A stretch of 64,000 nucleotides of DNA, from positions 78,586 to 142,585 of the forward strand of contig JAHZGF010000043.1 of the NCBI GenBank assembly GCA_019420945.1. Reading direction: 5' to 3'. The DNA is from Clostridiales bacterium. GTDB lineage: Bacteria; Bacillota; Clostridia; Oscillospirales; Oscillospiraceae. The stretch's first letter is position 1, and every line of letters begins with the position of its first letter. This document shows positions 36,740 to 44,666 of the stretch, piece by piece. Below the pieces are notes generated by a model. The model did not search any database and was not told the origin of the DNA. It was given only the letters and a program-made list of their open reading frames with translations. Made by a program: the position numbers and the translations under genes.

Positions 36740-36783
36740 AAGCCGTGTATCCATTGCGCCGCAATGGATACACGGCTTTTTCT
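36740..36783 (+). terminator. Terminator of guaA
   Basis: A perfect 18-bp stem (36740-36757 with 36761-36778) around GCC, followed by TTTTCTTTT. Its stem sequence is strikingly similar to that of the terminator at 37609. The rest of the gap to 37078 is AT-rich and holds no gene that I can support. Confidence 0.93.
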
Positions 36784-37006
36784 TTTGCAATTTTGCAAAA
36801 AAGAGCTGCAATATTTCCTCTTAAATCGCCTCAAAGAACACCTCCAAAAATTTTTTTAAGTGGAAAAAGAGAAAATTATCTGGAAATCGCTGCTTTGAAA
36901 CCGTGACTTGTTGTGGGATGAAACCGATTCAGTGCCTGTGTGCGGAGCCTTATGAACGGATCAGCGTTTCGTTTTGCCACCGCTGCGACCGGCTGGATGA
37001 GCCATC

Positions 37007-37023
37007 AAGAAAATAGAAAAAAT
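37007..37023. repeat. 17-bp direct repeat, left copy
   Basis: AAGAAAATAGAAAAAAT here recurs exactly at 37725-37741. The pair brackets the antitoxin gene and the broken toxin-antitoxin remnant. Both copies are AT-rich, so chance is not excluded. Confidence 0.5.
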
Positions 37024-37078
37024 ACTTTTGCTTTTCTTCCCGGTTATGTATAATAGAGTCAAGAAAGAGGTGACCGTT

Positions 37079-37354
37079 ATGGCAAGAACAGCAAAAACGG
37101 TAACTGTTCATTTGAAGATGGATGAAGATGTGAAGAAGCGGATGGAGCGTGTTTGTGCTGAGCTCGGCATTTCCATGAGTGAGGCTTTTAACATGTTTGC
37201 ACGGACGCTTGTCCGGGAGCGTCGTATTCCCTTTGAGGTGACGGCGGAACCATTTTATAAAGAAATCAATCTGCAGTATCTGGAAGGTATTCTGGCGGAT
37301 GTGAGGGAAGGCAAGGCTCACTTTGCAGAGCATGATCTGATCGAGGTAGACTGA
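37079..37354 (+). CDS. RelB/DinJ-family antitoxin
   Basis: A 91-residue antitoxin with the ribbon-helix-helix start ARTAKTVTVHLKMDEDVKKRMERVCAELGISMSEAFNMFARTLVRERRIPFEV, typical of DinJ/RelB proteins. GAAAGAGGTG precedes ATG 37079, and a TATAAT lies at 37049. RelB/DinJ normally represses its own operon and neutralises a RelE/YafQ mRNA interferase. Here no intact toxin follows: the next frames are wreckage of a second antitoxin and a cut-down YafQ-like toxin. The gene is intact and may be an orphan or act on a toxin elsewhere. Confidence 0.85.
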   Translation: MARTAKTVTVHLKMDEDVKKRMERVCAELGISMSEAFNMFARTLVRERRIPFEVTAEPFYKEINLQYLEGILADVREGKAHFAEHDLIEVD

Positions 37355-37382
37355 TAAAACAGCTCTGGAAGGGGCGATGCTT

Positions 37383-37512
37383 ATGGCAAGCAAGGAAACT
37401 ATGGCCCTTCGGATGGAACCAAATGAAGATACCTATGCTGCCATCGCTGCGGCAGAATATGTATGGACCCTTTGATGATGTTGAGAAACTGATGGAGGCG
37501 CTCAATGCTTAA
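37383..37512 (+). pseudogene. Remnant of a second RelB/DinJ antitoxin
   Basis: An ATG with GGAAGGGG upstream begins MASKETMALRMEPNEDTYAAI, an antitoxin-like start, but meets a stop at 37473. The adjoining frame then gives YGPFDDVEKLMEALNA before a stop at 37510, which is a normal antitoxin C-terminus. The two parts together are about half of a full antitoxin. This indicates an internal deletion plus frame change. Confidence 0.7.
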
Positions 37513-37636
37513 AGCAGTATTTTCAGGACAGTGCAGGAAAGATTACAAGCTGCCGGTGAAAAAAAGATGGGGAATTAAGCCACGGCAACAGCTCAATAGC
37601 AGTGTTTTAAACCGTATGTCTATTGCGGAGCAATAG
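37505..37636 (+). pseudogene. Truncated YafQ/RelE-type toxin remnant
   Basis: The frame starts at an ATG overlapping the antitoxin remnant, as in intact modules, and reads MLKAVFSGQCRKDYKLPVKK, which resembles the first 20 residues of YafQ-type toxins. It then runs into unrelated sequence and stops after 43 residues. The catalytic C-terminal half is missing, so this is a dead toxin. Confidence 0.7.
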
Positions 37637-37650
37637 ACATATGGTTTTTT
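37609..37650 (+). terminator. Terminator after the toxin remnant
   Basis: An 18-bp stem (37609-37626 with 37630-37647, one G-T pair) around GGA, followed by TTTTTT. Twelve of the first 15 stem bases after the As match the guaA terminator stem, suggesting common descent. Confidence 0.85.
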
Positions 37651-37724
37651 ATTTGCAGATTTTGCCAAATATGATTTGACTTTTTTCTTAAACCAATTTT
37701 CAGAGGCATATGTATAAAATATTT

Positions 37725-37741
37725 AAGAAAATAGAAAAAAT
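37725..37741. repeat. 17-bp direct repeat, right copy
   Basis: An exact copy of 37007-37023, on the far side of the toxin-antitoxin remnant. Confidence 0.5.
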
Positions 37742-37805
37742 GCTTCGAATTCACCATTAAATGCAAAATAAAATTTGCTTTAATTGGCAAAACAGAATCA
37801 AAAAA

Positions 37806-37896
37806 AGGGAAGCTGATTGCCAGTAGGCACCAAAATGAGGTGTTTTTGGGTGATATCAGGACAGTGTTGCACTGGGGCCCAAGCCGGGAGGCATAG
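37806..37896 (+). pseudogene. Degraded copy of the 5' end of the 1039-aa recombinase-like gene
   Basis: Positions 37806-37893 align without a gap to the start region of the gene at 38958 (from GGGAAGGTGATTGC onward). The encoded LIASRHQNEVFLGDIRTVL and GPSREA correspond to MIAIKSQHQAFLDFIRTVL and DPSREA. The start codon has become CTG and a TAG follows after the match. Beyond this point homology is lost. The 37637-37954 gap holds nothing else recognisable. Confidence 0.75.
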
Positions 37897-37954
37897 AAAG
37901 TGCTGATAGCTTCTCCCAGTTGCCTGTCCGTTAGCCAGCACGGACACAGCTATG

Positions 37955-38560
37955 TCAGCCACTCAGCAGCACCTCCATCAGTTCAGTTACCTTTTTGTGT
38001 ACTCTTAGCGTTTTTGCGTAGCCCAAAAGGTTCCTCAGATCTTTTTTTGGATCATTCGCATAGGCATTCAATGCCTTGTTGAAGACTTCACGATCCAGCC
38101 TTGAACGAAATTTGAAGCAATCACAAATTGTGCGCTCTCGATCGTATATAGGCAGTATGATGCCGTTAAAATCAGCAGTTGTTTTACCCAGTTCATATAT
38201 CTCTTGTTTTACAAAATAGGTCTGCAATGTCAGTGCATCTATATCCAGTTTTGTTTGGGACATGGATCTTGGAACAGCAATCGACCATTTCCGGGGTGTA
38301 AAGTCACTATACCCATAATGAAAAAGAGCCGTTTCCACACAGATAATTGCCTTTGGGATTAGTGTTGCGATGAGTTGTTCCTCAGAAGATGTATCACCAT
38401 CAGCAAGTTGATAGTATCCGTGTCGAATTCGTTCAAGGTATCCGGTATTGCACAGATTCACAACATCAACAGCTGATATTCCAGCTGCGACAAAATCTGA
38501 TGTTTTTGCTATACCTCCCTTTTCTACGATTACCTGTTTTGAAATAGCTTTCTTGTCCAC
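37955..38560 (-). CDS. AbiEi-type antitoxin/transcriptional regulator, orphan
   Basis: A 201-residue protein with an N-terminal winged helix (AKTSDFVAAGISAVDVVNLCNTGYLERIRHGYYQLAD), followed by the AbiEi core (CVETALFHYGYSDFTPRKWSIAVPRSM, YDRERTICDCFKFRSRLDREVFNKALNAY). AbiEi antitoxins repress type IV toxin-antitoxin operons whose AbiEii nucleotidyltransferase normally follows at once. No AbiEii gene is present downstream, only recombinase and toxin-antitoxin remnants. I chose GTG 38560 (VDKKAISKQ), which has AAAAGGCGGTG upstream; an ATG 30 bases further up is possible. Confidence 0.78.
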   Translation of the reverse strand: MDKKAISKQVIVEKGGIAKTSDFVAAGISAVDVVNLCNTGYLERIRHGYYQLADGDTSSEEQLIATLIPKAIICVETALFHYGYSDFTPRKWSIAVPRSMSQTKLDIDALTLQTYFVKQEIYELGKTTADFNGIILPIYDRERTICDCFKFRSRLDREVFNKALNAYANDPKKDLRNLLGYAKTLRVHKKVTELMEVLLSG

Positions 38561-38957
38561 ATAGTCACCGCCTTTTAAAACCACACACACTTATTCTATT
38601 TGTGTATGTATATTTTATTATATCGCTCAAATCAAATTGCGCGAGAATTTTACGCACATTTTTATAATTTCTGTCGCTGCTTATGAGGGAGCCATGCGGA
38701 CTGCTGCCCAGGCAGGCATGAGATGGAGTGCATATATTGAGTCACTGATCTGATTTGTCCGCCCCTTCAGTAGAGCGGCTTATTTACTAGGCCAAAGCCT
38801 GCTAATCGACGCAGTAAAACTTTCGCATGGAAACACGAGTTCTGTGCAGAAAATTCAATGCCATCCATTTGTGACAGGTCAAGAAAAGGGCGAAAAAGTT
38901 GAGATAAAGTAGAAAAATGTTGTAATATGAAGGAAAAAGAAATTACAAAGAGGGAAG
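38561..38957. other. Intergenic region, no gene recognised
   Basis: AT-rich DNA between the divergent AbiEi and recombinase-like genes. It presumably holds both promoters. I see no repeat, RNA gene or operator that I can support, apart from the ribosome binding site GAGGGAAGG at 38950. Confidence 0.5.
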
Positions 38958-41900
38958 GTGATTGCTATCAAAAGCCAACATCAGGCCTTTCTAGATTTTA
39001 TCCGGACGGTGCTGCGCTGTGACCCAAGCCGGGAGGCGTCCTTGGCGGAGGGATGTATGCTGCTGTCGGTTTTCTCCTGGGTGCACTATGAAACTGCGCA
39101 GAATGATGTCTCATTCTCTCAGGAAACCATCAAGCGCTCTGCGTTTCGCCTGGAGGCCACCCGCACTGAGGCATTGAGTTCCGAGGAGCGGCAGCAGCTG
39201 GAGGAATTTGCCCGCCAGATCAGCCAGGATCAGGATGTGCTGGATCTGTTCTGCCAGCTCTCCCCTTGGGCTCTCGGGAATGTCAGGCAGATTTACGACT
39301 GGTGTTGTCAGTCCCGGGACCATGTTGCCAATCGATTTGCGGGCCTGGTCCTCTTGCTGCGCTGTTATGATGCCTGCTGCCGGATAGACGGTTTCATCGG
39401 TGGTTTCAGCGAAATTCCGCAGAAATACAGAGCAAAGCTGGAGCAGGGCTGGCGCAGATTTGAATTGAAGGAAGAAGAGCTGGAGCCCTGCTGGTACCGC
39501 CTGGTGTGGATCTCGCTGCCGCCGCTCTATGTCAAAATTTCTGCCGAGGTTCAGCGCTGTATTGCGGCCTACCAGGAGCGGCGGTTGCCCAGACGATTGC
39601 TGCTCAGCGACTTTGCCAAGGTTGTGGTCCGGGACAAGGATTGGAATTCCCCTTATAATCCATGGCAGTCTGCCTATGGACAAGAGGGATATCCGGTGGA
39701 AAGCGGCCTGACCGTCCACGAGAGTGCCTTCAATTTTGCCGCCATAAAACTGGAAAAGGAGAAGCCTACCATCGTGATTGCGGCGCTCTTTTATCCCCCA
39801 AAACGTAATGATATGGCGCTGGAGCAATGGGTGCTGTGGGATTTCCTGGGGCATCCGTACAATCAGCCATACATGCCCCTGATCATCAATCCCAGCCCCC
39901 ATACCCTGGCCATCTGGCACGAAGGGGAATCCGCCGGCCATTTTGTGGTGCGGGATGAGACGCTGAAGCGGCTGTACGAGCACCAGTTTCCCAACAGCCT
40001 TTTTGTCACCTTCGCGGAGCTTGCCGATCTGTTTCAGACATTCTCCTACGAGGATGTTCTGCTGCTGGCCCGAGATATGGGGGAGGAGGAGCTGGAGCAA
40101 GTGCTGGAGCAGCTGAATACCATGCACCCGCAGGATATGGGCCGGATGGAGCTGATGCTGCCCTGCAGCTATCTGGATGCGGAACAGAAGAAGGGCTATC
40201 TGAAGACCATCACCAGAAATGCCTCCCTGCGCCGTATTCTGCTGCTGCCCTCGGCGGTGAGCCGGGTGGCCCCCAGAAAGAAAGCGCTGCTGTATCTGGA
40301 TTTCCCGGGTCCCGGTGAGCCGGAGGATGTGGTGGGACTTCAGGAGGCGGTGAGCATTAAAAACGGCAGATTGATGCGGGTGATTCCCCGGCATTATGAT
40401 GTGCCCCTGGGGGAGCTGCTGGCGGGGAAGACCACTCTGAAGGAGCTGGTGCGGCAGAAGAAAAAGCCACCGGAGGCCCGGATGCAGCTCCGGCATCGGG
40501 CAGAGGAATTTGCCTTTTCCCAGGAGATTGTGCTGCGCTATATTTTCCTGGAAAACCATCATGGCAAGGCGGCGGCCCGGGCCTACTACTGCGCCTCCAC
40601 CCACGGCCAGCCCGGCCGCAGGACAAAGGGGAAGTGCCTCTCCGACCGGATCGAAAAGGGGCTCCGGGGAGACAACCGGCAGGAGGTGCTGGCCAGGCTG
40701 GCGCTGCTTCCCCTGAACAACCCCGGGCTGGGTGACATTATTATCCGGGACATCCGGTCCGCCTACCGGGAGGAGCTGGAGGCGCTCACCCTCAAAACCA
40801 TGTGGTTCTGCTGCCGGAAGGATCTGCTGCAGCGGAGCAGCTACGACGATGAGATGGCCCGAACACTCTTCTGCGGGCCGGAGCAGATGCTTGCCAACCT
40901 GCGGCCCGGAGAGGCCCTGGAGCGGGACTATCTGGCGGCCATGGAGGGTGTGCTGGGAGAGCCCCAGATCAGGCACTGGCAGCAGCTGGACCTGATCCTG
41001 GATGGGGCCCAGCAGGCCGGTTATCTACGCCGGAACCGGGTCCATGAGATGATGAGCAGCCTCTCCCGGCAGCTTTCCCAGGAAGCTCAGAACGTGCGCA
41101 GCAATCTGGCCAAAAAAACATTCTCCCGGCAGGAGGAGGAGAGGATCCTCGCCTACTTCCAGGAGAAAACTTCCGTCTATGTGAAAAAGCACCGGGCCAG
41201 CCGCTATGAGGCGGAGCCCCTGGTGCTGGCGGCCGCCATCCGGTTCTTCACCGGGATGAGTGCCGCTGAGGTGTGTGCCCTGCGCTGGAGCGATCTGGTT
41301 TGCATCCATTTCCAGGGGGAGGATCTGTACCAGCTCCGGGTGGAGCGATATGCCCGGGAGGACGGTTCTGTGTGCTCCCATGCGGCCAGGGATGACTGGC
41401 GGCGCTACCGGCTTATTCCGGTGGTGCCGGAGCTGGTCCAGATGATGGAGGGCCGCCGGCTGTTTCTGGCCCGGCAGAGGGAGGAGGATCCGAAGCTGCT
41501 GTCCGGCCGCTATATGTACCCCCGGCGGGGCAGGCCCGGGGATCAGCCGGCACCTTGCCGCCCCCAGGACATCCGCAATCAGTGCAGCAAGGTGCTCTCC
41601 CAGGTGAACATCGCCCCACTGAAGCTGGATCTGCCGGAGGAAAAGGGGCGGGTGGAGATCGACCTCAACCGCTATTACGGCGATCAGTTCCGGGCCAATT
41701 TCCGGCTGCGGGCCTCGGACACATGCGGCCTCACCGGCGGTGAGCTGGCCTATCTGCTGGGGCAGGCGGCTCCGGACACCTTCTCGGAGCATTACTGCGA
41801 TTTTGGTAATGGCATGGTGCAGCTCACCATGCTCCATAAGCTCCAGCGCTGGACCACACCGCTGGTGGAGAAGTTCCATGCCCCTGCCCGGCGCAGGGAG

Positions 41901-42077
41901 GGCTGGCTGAAGCAGCGGCCTGTGACGGAGCGGACAAAGCCCACCAAGGCGGGCGCGGCGGAGCTGGAGCTCAGGCTGGAGGCGGGGCCGGACTATTCCG
42001 GCGGCCAGATCCGGATTGAGGTGGAGCACAGTACAGGCTTTGAGGGGGACATTGTCTTCCTGGGGGAGGAGAGCTGA
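38958..42077 (+). CDS. Large tyrosine-recombinase-like protein with degenerate active site, 1039 aa
   Basis: I do not recognise the first ~680 residues, which have no membrane segment and are rich in Leu, Arg and Glu. From about residue 720 the protein resembles the tyrosine recombinase catalytic fold: VLAAAIRFFTGMSAAEVCALRWSDL (box I, where the usual Arg is Ser), a basic middle part, and FRANFRLRASDTCGLTGGELAYLLGQAAPDTFSEHYCDF (box II). In box II the HxxR histidine is not seen, LGH has become LGQ, and a Tyr is kept at the nucleophile position. Catalysis as a normal integrase looks impaired. A beta-rich tail ends the protein. GTG 38958 follows GAGGGAAG. The next recombinase-like gene starts one base after its stop, so they should act together. 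A degraded copy of its start lies at 37806. Confidence 0.7.
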   Translation: MIAIKSQHQAFLDFIRTVLRCDPSREASLAEGCMLLSVFSWVHYETAQNDVSFSQETIKRSAFRLEATRTEALSSEERQQLEEFARQISQDQDVLDLFCQLSPWALGNVRQIYDWCCQSRDHVANRFAGLVLLLRCYDACCRIDGFIGGFSEIPQKYRAKLEQGWRRFELKEEELEPCWYRLVWISLPPLYVKISAEVQRCIAAYQERRLPRRLLLSDFAKVVVRDKDWNSPYNPWQSAYGQEGYPVESGLTVHESAFNFAAIKLEKEKPTIVIAALFYPPKRNDMALEQWVLWDFLGHPYNQPYMPLIINPSPHTLAIWHEGESAGHFVVRDETLKRLYEHQFPNSLFVTFAELADLFQTFSYEDVLLLARDMGEEELEQVLEQLNTMHPQDMGRMELMLPCSYLDAEQKKGYLKTITRNASLRRILLLPSAVSRVAPRKKALLYLDFPGPGEPEDVVGLQEAVSIKNGRLMRVIPRHYDVPLGELLAGKTTLKELVRQKKKPPEARMQLRHRAEEFAFSQEIVLRYIFLENHHGKAAARAYYCASTHGQPGRRTKGKCLSDRIEKGLRGDNRQEVLARLALLPLNNPGLGDIIIRDIRSAYREELEALTLKTMWFCCRKDLLQRSSYDDEMARTLFCGPEQMLANLRPGEALERDYLAAMEGVLGEPQIRHWQQLDLILDGAQQAGYLRRNRVHEMMSSLSRQLSQEAQNVRSNLAKKTFSRQEEERILAYFQEKTSVYVKKHRASRYEAEPLVLAAAIRFFTGMSAAEVCALRWSDLVCIHFQGEDLYQLRVERYAREDGSVCSHAARDDWRRYRLIPVVPELVQMMEGRRLFLARQREEDPKLLSGRYMYPRRGRPGDQPAPCRPQDIRNQCSKVLSQVNIAPLKLDLPEEKGRVEIDLNRYYGDQFRANFRLRASDTCGLTGGELAYLLGQAAPDTFSEHYCDFGNGMVQLTMLHKLQRWTTPLVEKFHAPARRREGWLKQRPVTERTKPTKAGAAELELRLEAGPDYSGGQIRIEVEHSTGFEGDIVFLGEES

Positions 42078-42078
42078 C

Positions 42079-43545
42079 ATGGAAAATTATTTGAATCCCG
42101 TGGGCTGGATCTATTCCATTGACGATGAGCTCACCTTCTACGGGGCCCTGGACACCTATTATGAGGAATGCTCCCGGCGCTGGAGGGCGGTGGAGACCCG
42201 CCAGCAGTACGCTCGGGATTATACGGAGCGTATTCTGCCGGCCCTGGAGGGCCACAATGAGCGCCCTCTGCGAGATTACACCTGCGAGGATTTTGAGCGG
42301 GCCATTGAGCGCATCCGGCAGCAGGGCCGGGGCCGGGCTGGTGGAAAATTCATGGAGTACGCCGAGAGCACCATCCAGCATTTCCGCTATCTGATGCATA
42401 TTGTGGTGTCCGTGGCCGCCCAGCATGGGGTGTGCGACGATGTGCTCTGGGGCTCCCAGTTTGACCTTTCGGAACACAATGCGGTGCCAAGTGGCCCCAG
42501 CCGGACCCGGCAGAAGCGGTCCCTGACCATGGACCAGGAGATTGCAGTCTGGAACTTGCTGTCCGACCCGGAGCAGCGGGGGGAGTACATGGGCCTGCTG
42601 CTGATGTTTGCCCTGGGGCTGCGCAACGGGGAGGCCTGTGGCGCCAGCTTCGGGGACATCCGACCCATGCGAGGTCATCCGGAGGATTTTGTGCTGATTG
42701 TCTATAAATCTACCAAGATCGGCAAAAATGAGCTGAAGGTGGGAGGCAAGACTCGGAATGCGGACCGGATGGTGCCGGTTCCGCCCCGGGTACTGGAGGT
42801 GCTGGCCCGGCGCAGAGCCCGGGTCCAGGCGGCATTGCCGGAGCAACCTGTGGAGGAGCAGCCCATCGCCTGTGTGGGCTCCGACTATGGACGCCGGGCC
42901 GGAGCCCACCAGATCACGGCGGCAGGCCGCCAACTGTTTCGCAGCATTGGCATGGACCGGCGCCAGCTGGCCTACATCGACGTGGATCTTGCCGCCCCCC
43001 ATATGCAGGACTACGAGAAGGATCCGTCGGCCTATCTGCTCCGCCGGAATTTCGGCACCCATCTGCATATTCTGGGGCTGAGCGAGGCGGAGATCCAGTA
43101 TGTGCTGGGGCATGACATTGAAGATCCCCATCTGTCCCGCAGCGATTTTATGGATGAGGACAGGCTGTACGCCATCAAGCAGAAGCTGGAGCGGCGGCCG
43201 ATACTCAATGAGCTGCCGGAGGAGGGGCAGACCATGGAAGTCTGTCAGAACAGCGGCGAGCAGTACCGGCTGTCAGATCTGCAGGAGTGCTCCTATCTGG
43301 TGCTCATGCGGCAGGGAGTATTGCGGCTGCGCCTGAAGGCCCGGGAACCCTATGAGGAACTGAAAGTGCGCGTATCCAGTGAAGGGGCGGCAGAGGGTGG
43401 CAAGCTGCACATGGAGTGCTTTTCAGGAGGCTATGTGCCAGCGCTGGAACGGTCCACCGATGTGATCCGGCAGTATCACCTCTCGGCCCGGCGGGCCCTG
43501 CGCCGGGCCGAGGAGCGGCAGAACGACGGAATATCAGTGGAGTGA
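42079..43545 (+). CDS. Tyrosine recombinase/integrase-like protein, 488 aa
   Basis: The protein has an N-terminal SAM-like DNA-binding region (SRRWRAVETRQQYARDYTERILPALEG) and a catalytic domain with ALGLRNGEACGASFGDI (box I, Arg near residue 179 kept), a K-containing hairpin (GGKTRNADRMVPVP), YLLRRNFGTHLHILGLSEAEIQYVLGHD (box II). There the HxxR histidine is Tyr but the Arg and LGH are kept. No Tyr stands at the usual distance after LGH; the nearest is about ten residues late in RLYAIKQKL. A ~115-residue beta-rich C-terminal extension follows, resembling the tail of the upstream protein. ATG 42079 has GGAGGAGAG just before it. It ends at a terminator at 43584. Confidence 0.75.
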   Translation: MENYLNPVGWIYSIDDELTFYGALDTYYEECSRRWRAVETRQQYARDYTERILPALEGHNERPLRDYTCEDFERAIERIRQQGRGRAGGKFMEYAESTIQHFRYLMHIVVSVAAQHGVCDDVLWGSQFDLSEHNAVPSGPSRTRQKRSLTMDQEIAVWNLLSDPEQRGEYMGLLLMFALGLRNGEACGASFGDIRPMRGHPEDFVLIVYKSTKIGKNELKVGGKTRNADRMVPVPPRVLEVLARRRARVQAALPEQPVEEQPIACVGSDYGRRAGAHQITAAGRQLFRSIGMDRRQLAYIDVDLAAPHMQDYEKDPSAYLLRRNFGTHLHILGLSEAEIQYVLGHDIEDPHLSRSDFMDEDRLYAIKQKLERRPILNELPEEGQTMEVCQNSGEQYRLSDLQECSYLVLMRQGVLRLRLKAREPYEELKVRVSSEGAAEGGKLHMECFSGGYVPALERSTDVIRQYHLSARRALRRAEERQNDGISVE

Positions 43546-43583
43546 AAGGGTTTTCTCTACCGGTTCCTCAAATCTAAAGTGAT

Positions 43584-43620
43584 AAGAAGCTCCCTATGTG
43601 AAATGCATAGGGAGCTTCTT
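43584..43620. terminator. Bidirectional terminator between the recombinase pair and lysR
   Basis: A perfect 15-bp stem AAGAAGCTCCCTATG/CATAGGGAGCTTCTT with a 7-base loop and TTGT after it, between convergent genes. Confidence 0.85.
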
Positions 43621-43645
43621 GTAACTTAGAGGTCGGGGCCTTGGG

Positions 43646-44536
43646 TTAAATTTCACCATTGAAGAAGGCAACAATGTCGTTGCGAAACAACCGGGCCAGT
43701 TCTCGCCGGGAGTTTTCTTTCCAGGCAATGCAGAGGAGAATCGGCTGGGTGGTCTCAATCCAGCGGAAATCCTGACTGCTCTTGTACCAGCTCCAGGGGT
43801 GGAACAGGCCGAAGCCCCGGCCGGCGCTGATGGCGTGGAGGATGGAGTCATCGTTAGGCATCGGAACGAGGATGGGAGTAAAACCAAGAGACTGACAATA
43901 TTGAATGTCCGCACTCCGGGTCACGCCGCCGCCGTCAGCGGCCAGCACATAGAAGGGTTCATGCTGGAAATCCTTGGGAGTCAGATGGGATTGTTGGGCC
44001 AGGGGATTATGTGCTGAGTACAGAAAGAGCCCATTTTCACGGTTGATGATCTCCCAACTAAGGCCCGGGGTGGTACAGGCCAGGATGTAGAGCTGGATAC
44101 ACAGGTCGTAGGACCCGGCCAACAGGTCCAGGTTGAGCTTTTCCAGAGGCTGGCGCTCAAAGACCAGATGGACGTTGGGATATTGGGTGGCCCACCGCTC
44201 AATCACCGGCTGGATTTTGCGTATGAAATCCAGCCCCTCGATAACCCCGATGCGCAGAGTACCCGACAGGGTTCCGTTTTCGTCCTGAGCCCTCTGAAGC
44301 ACCTGGGCAAAAGCCTCAGTGCTGCGGGAAAAGAAGTCCTGTAAGATGACACCGGCGGGGGTGAGCTGCAGTTGGGTTTTAATGGAACGGTCGAAGAGTT
44401 TCACCCCCAGCTCTGTCTCCAGGTTGGAAATCTGTTTGCTCAGTGACGGTTGCGTGATATAGAGTTCCATGGCCGCCTTTGTAAAGCTCATGTGTTTTGC
44501 AACAGATAGAAAATACTTAATTTGCAGTGAGGTCAT
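43646..44536 (-). CDS. LysR-family transcriptional regulator
   Basis: A 296-residue LysR protein of standard size. The N-terminal winged helix reads MTSLQIKYFLSVAKHMSFTKAAMELYITQPSLSKQISNLETELGVKLFDR, followed by a periplasmic-binding-protein-like effector domain starting at about residue 92. It is divergent from the permease-GRE-activase genes, and a dyad symmetric LysR-type site lies between them. The usual arrangement is that it activates the divergent operon when bound to a pathway metabolite. The effector cannot be told. Confidence 0.93.
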   Translation of the reverse strand: MTSLQIKYFLSVAKHMSFTKAAMELYITQPSLSKQISNLETELGVKLFDRSIKTQLQLTPAGVILQDFFSRSTEAFAQVLQRAQDENGTLSGTLRIGVIEGLDFIRKIQPVIERWATQYPNVHLVFERQPLEKLNLDLLAGSYDLCIQLYILACTTPGLSWEIINRENGLFLYSAHNPLAQQSHLTPKDFQHEPFYVLAADGGGVTRSADIQYCQSLGFTPILVPMPNDDSILHAISAGRGFGLFHPWSWYKSSQDFRWIETTQPILLCIAWKENSRRELARLFRNDIVAFFNGEI

Positions 44537-44557
44537 GGAAGTGTTCAGCCCTCTCTG

Positions 44558-44577
44558 TTATAGATTATTATCTATAA
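44558..44577. promoter_or_regulatory. LysR-type operator dyad
   Basis: TTATAGAT-TATT-ATCTATAA, a perfect 8-bp inverted repeat, fits the T-N11-A LysR box. It lies 21 bases upstream of the -35 box of the permease promoter and 21 bases ahead of lysR, the right place for activation of one and autorepression of the other. Confidence 0.75.
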
Positions 44578-44598
44578 TATATCTTTCTAAATAGCGAT

Positions 44599-44627
44599 TT
44601 GTCAATAATAAACCGGTGTGCTATGCT
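44599..44627 (+). promoter_or_regulatory. Promoter of the permease-GRE-activase operon
   Basis: TTGTCA (44599-44604), 17 bases, TATGCT (44622-44627). The weak -10 box agrees with activator dependence. Confidence 0.68.
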
Positions 44628-44666
44628 GGCTTTGCCGGCAAAGAAAGAAAAATGGAGGGAACCAAT

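Noticed and set aside
39111..40976. A 621-codon minus-strand frame across the 1039-aa gene
   Set aside because: The plus-strand gene has a ribosome binding site, a coupled downstream gene and recombinase-like motifs. The minus frame shows none of these.
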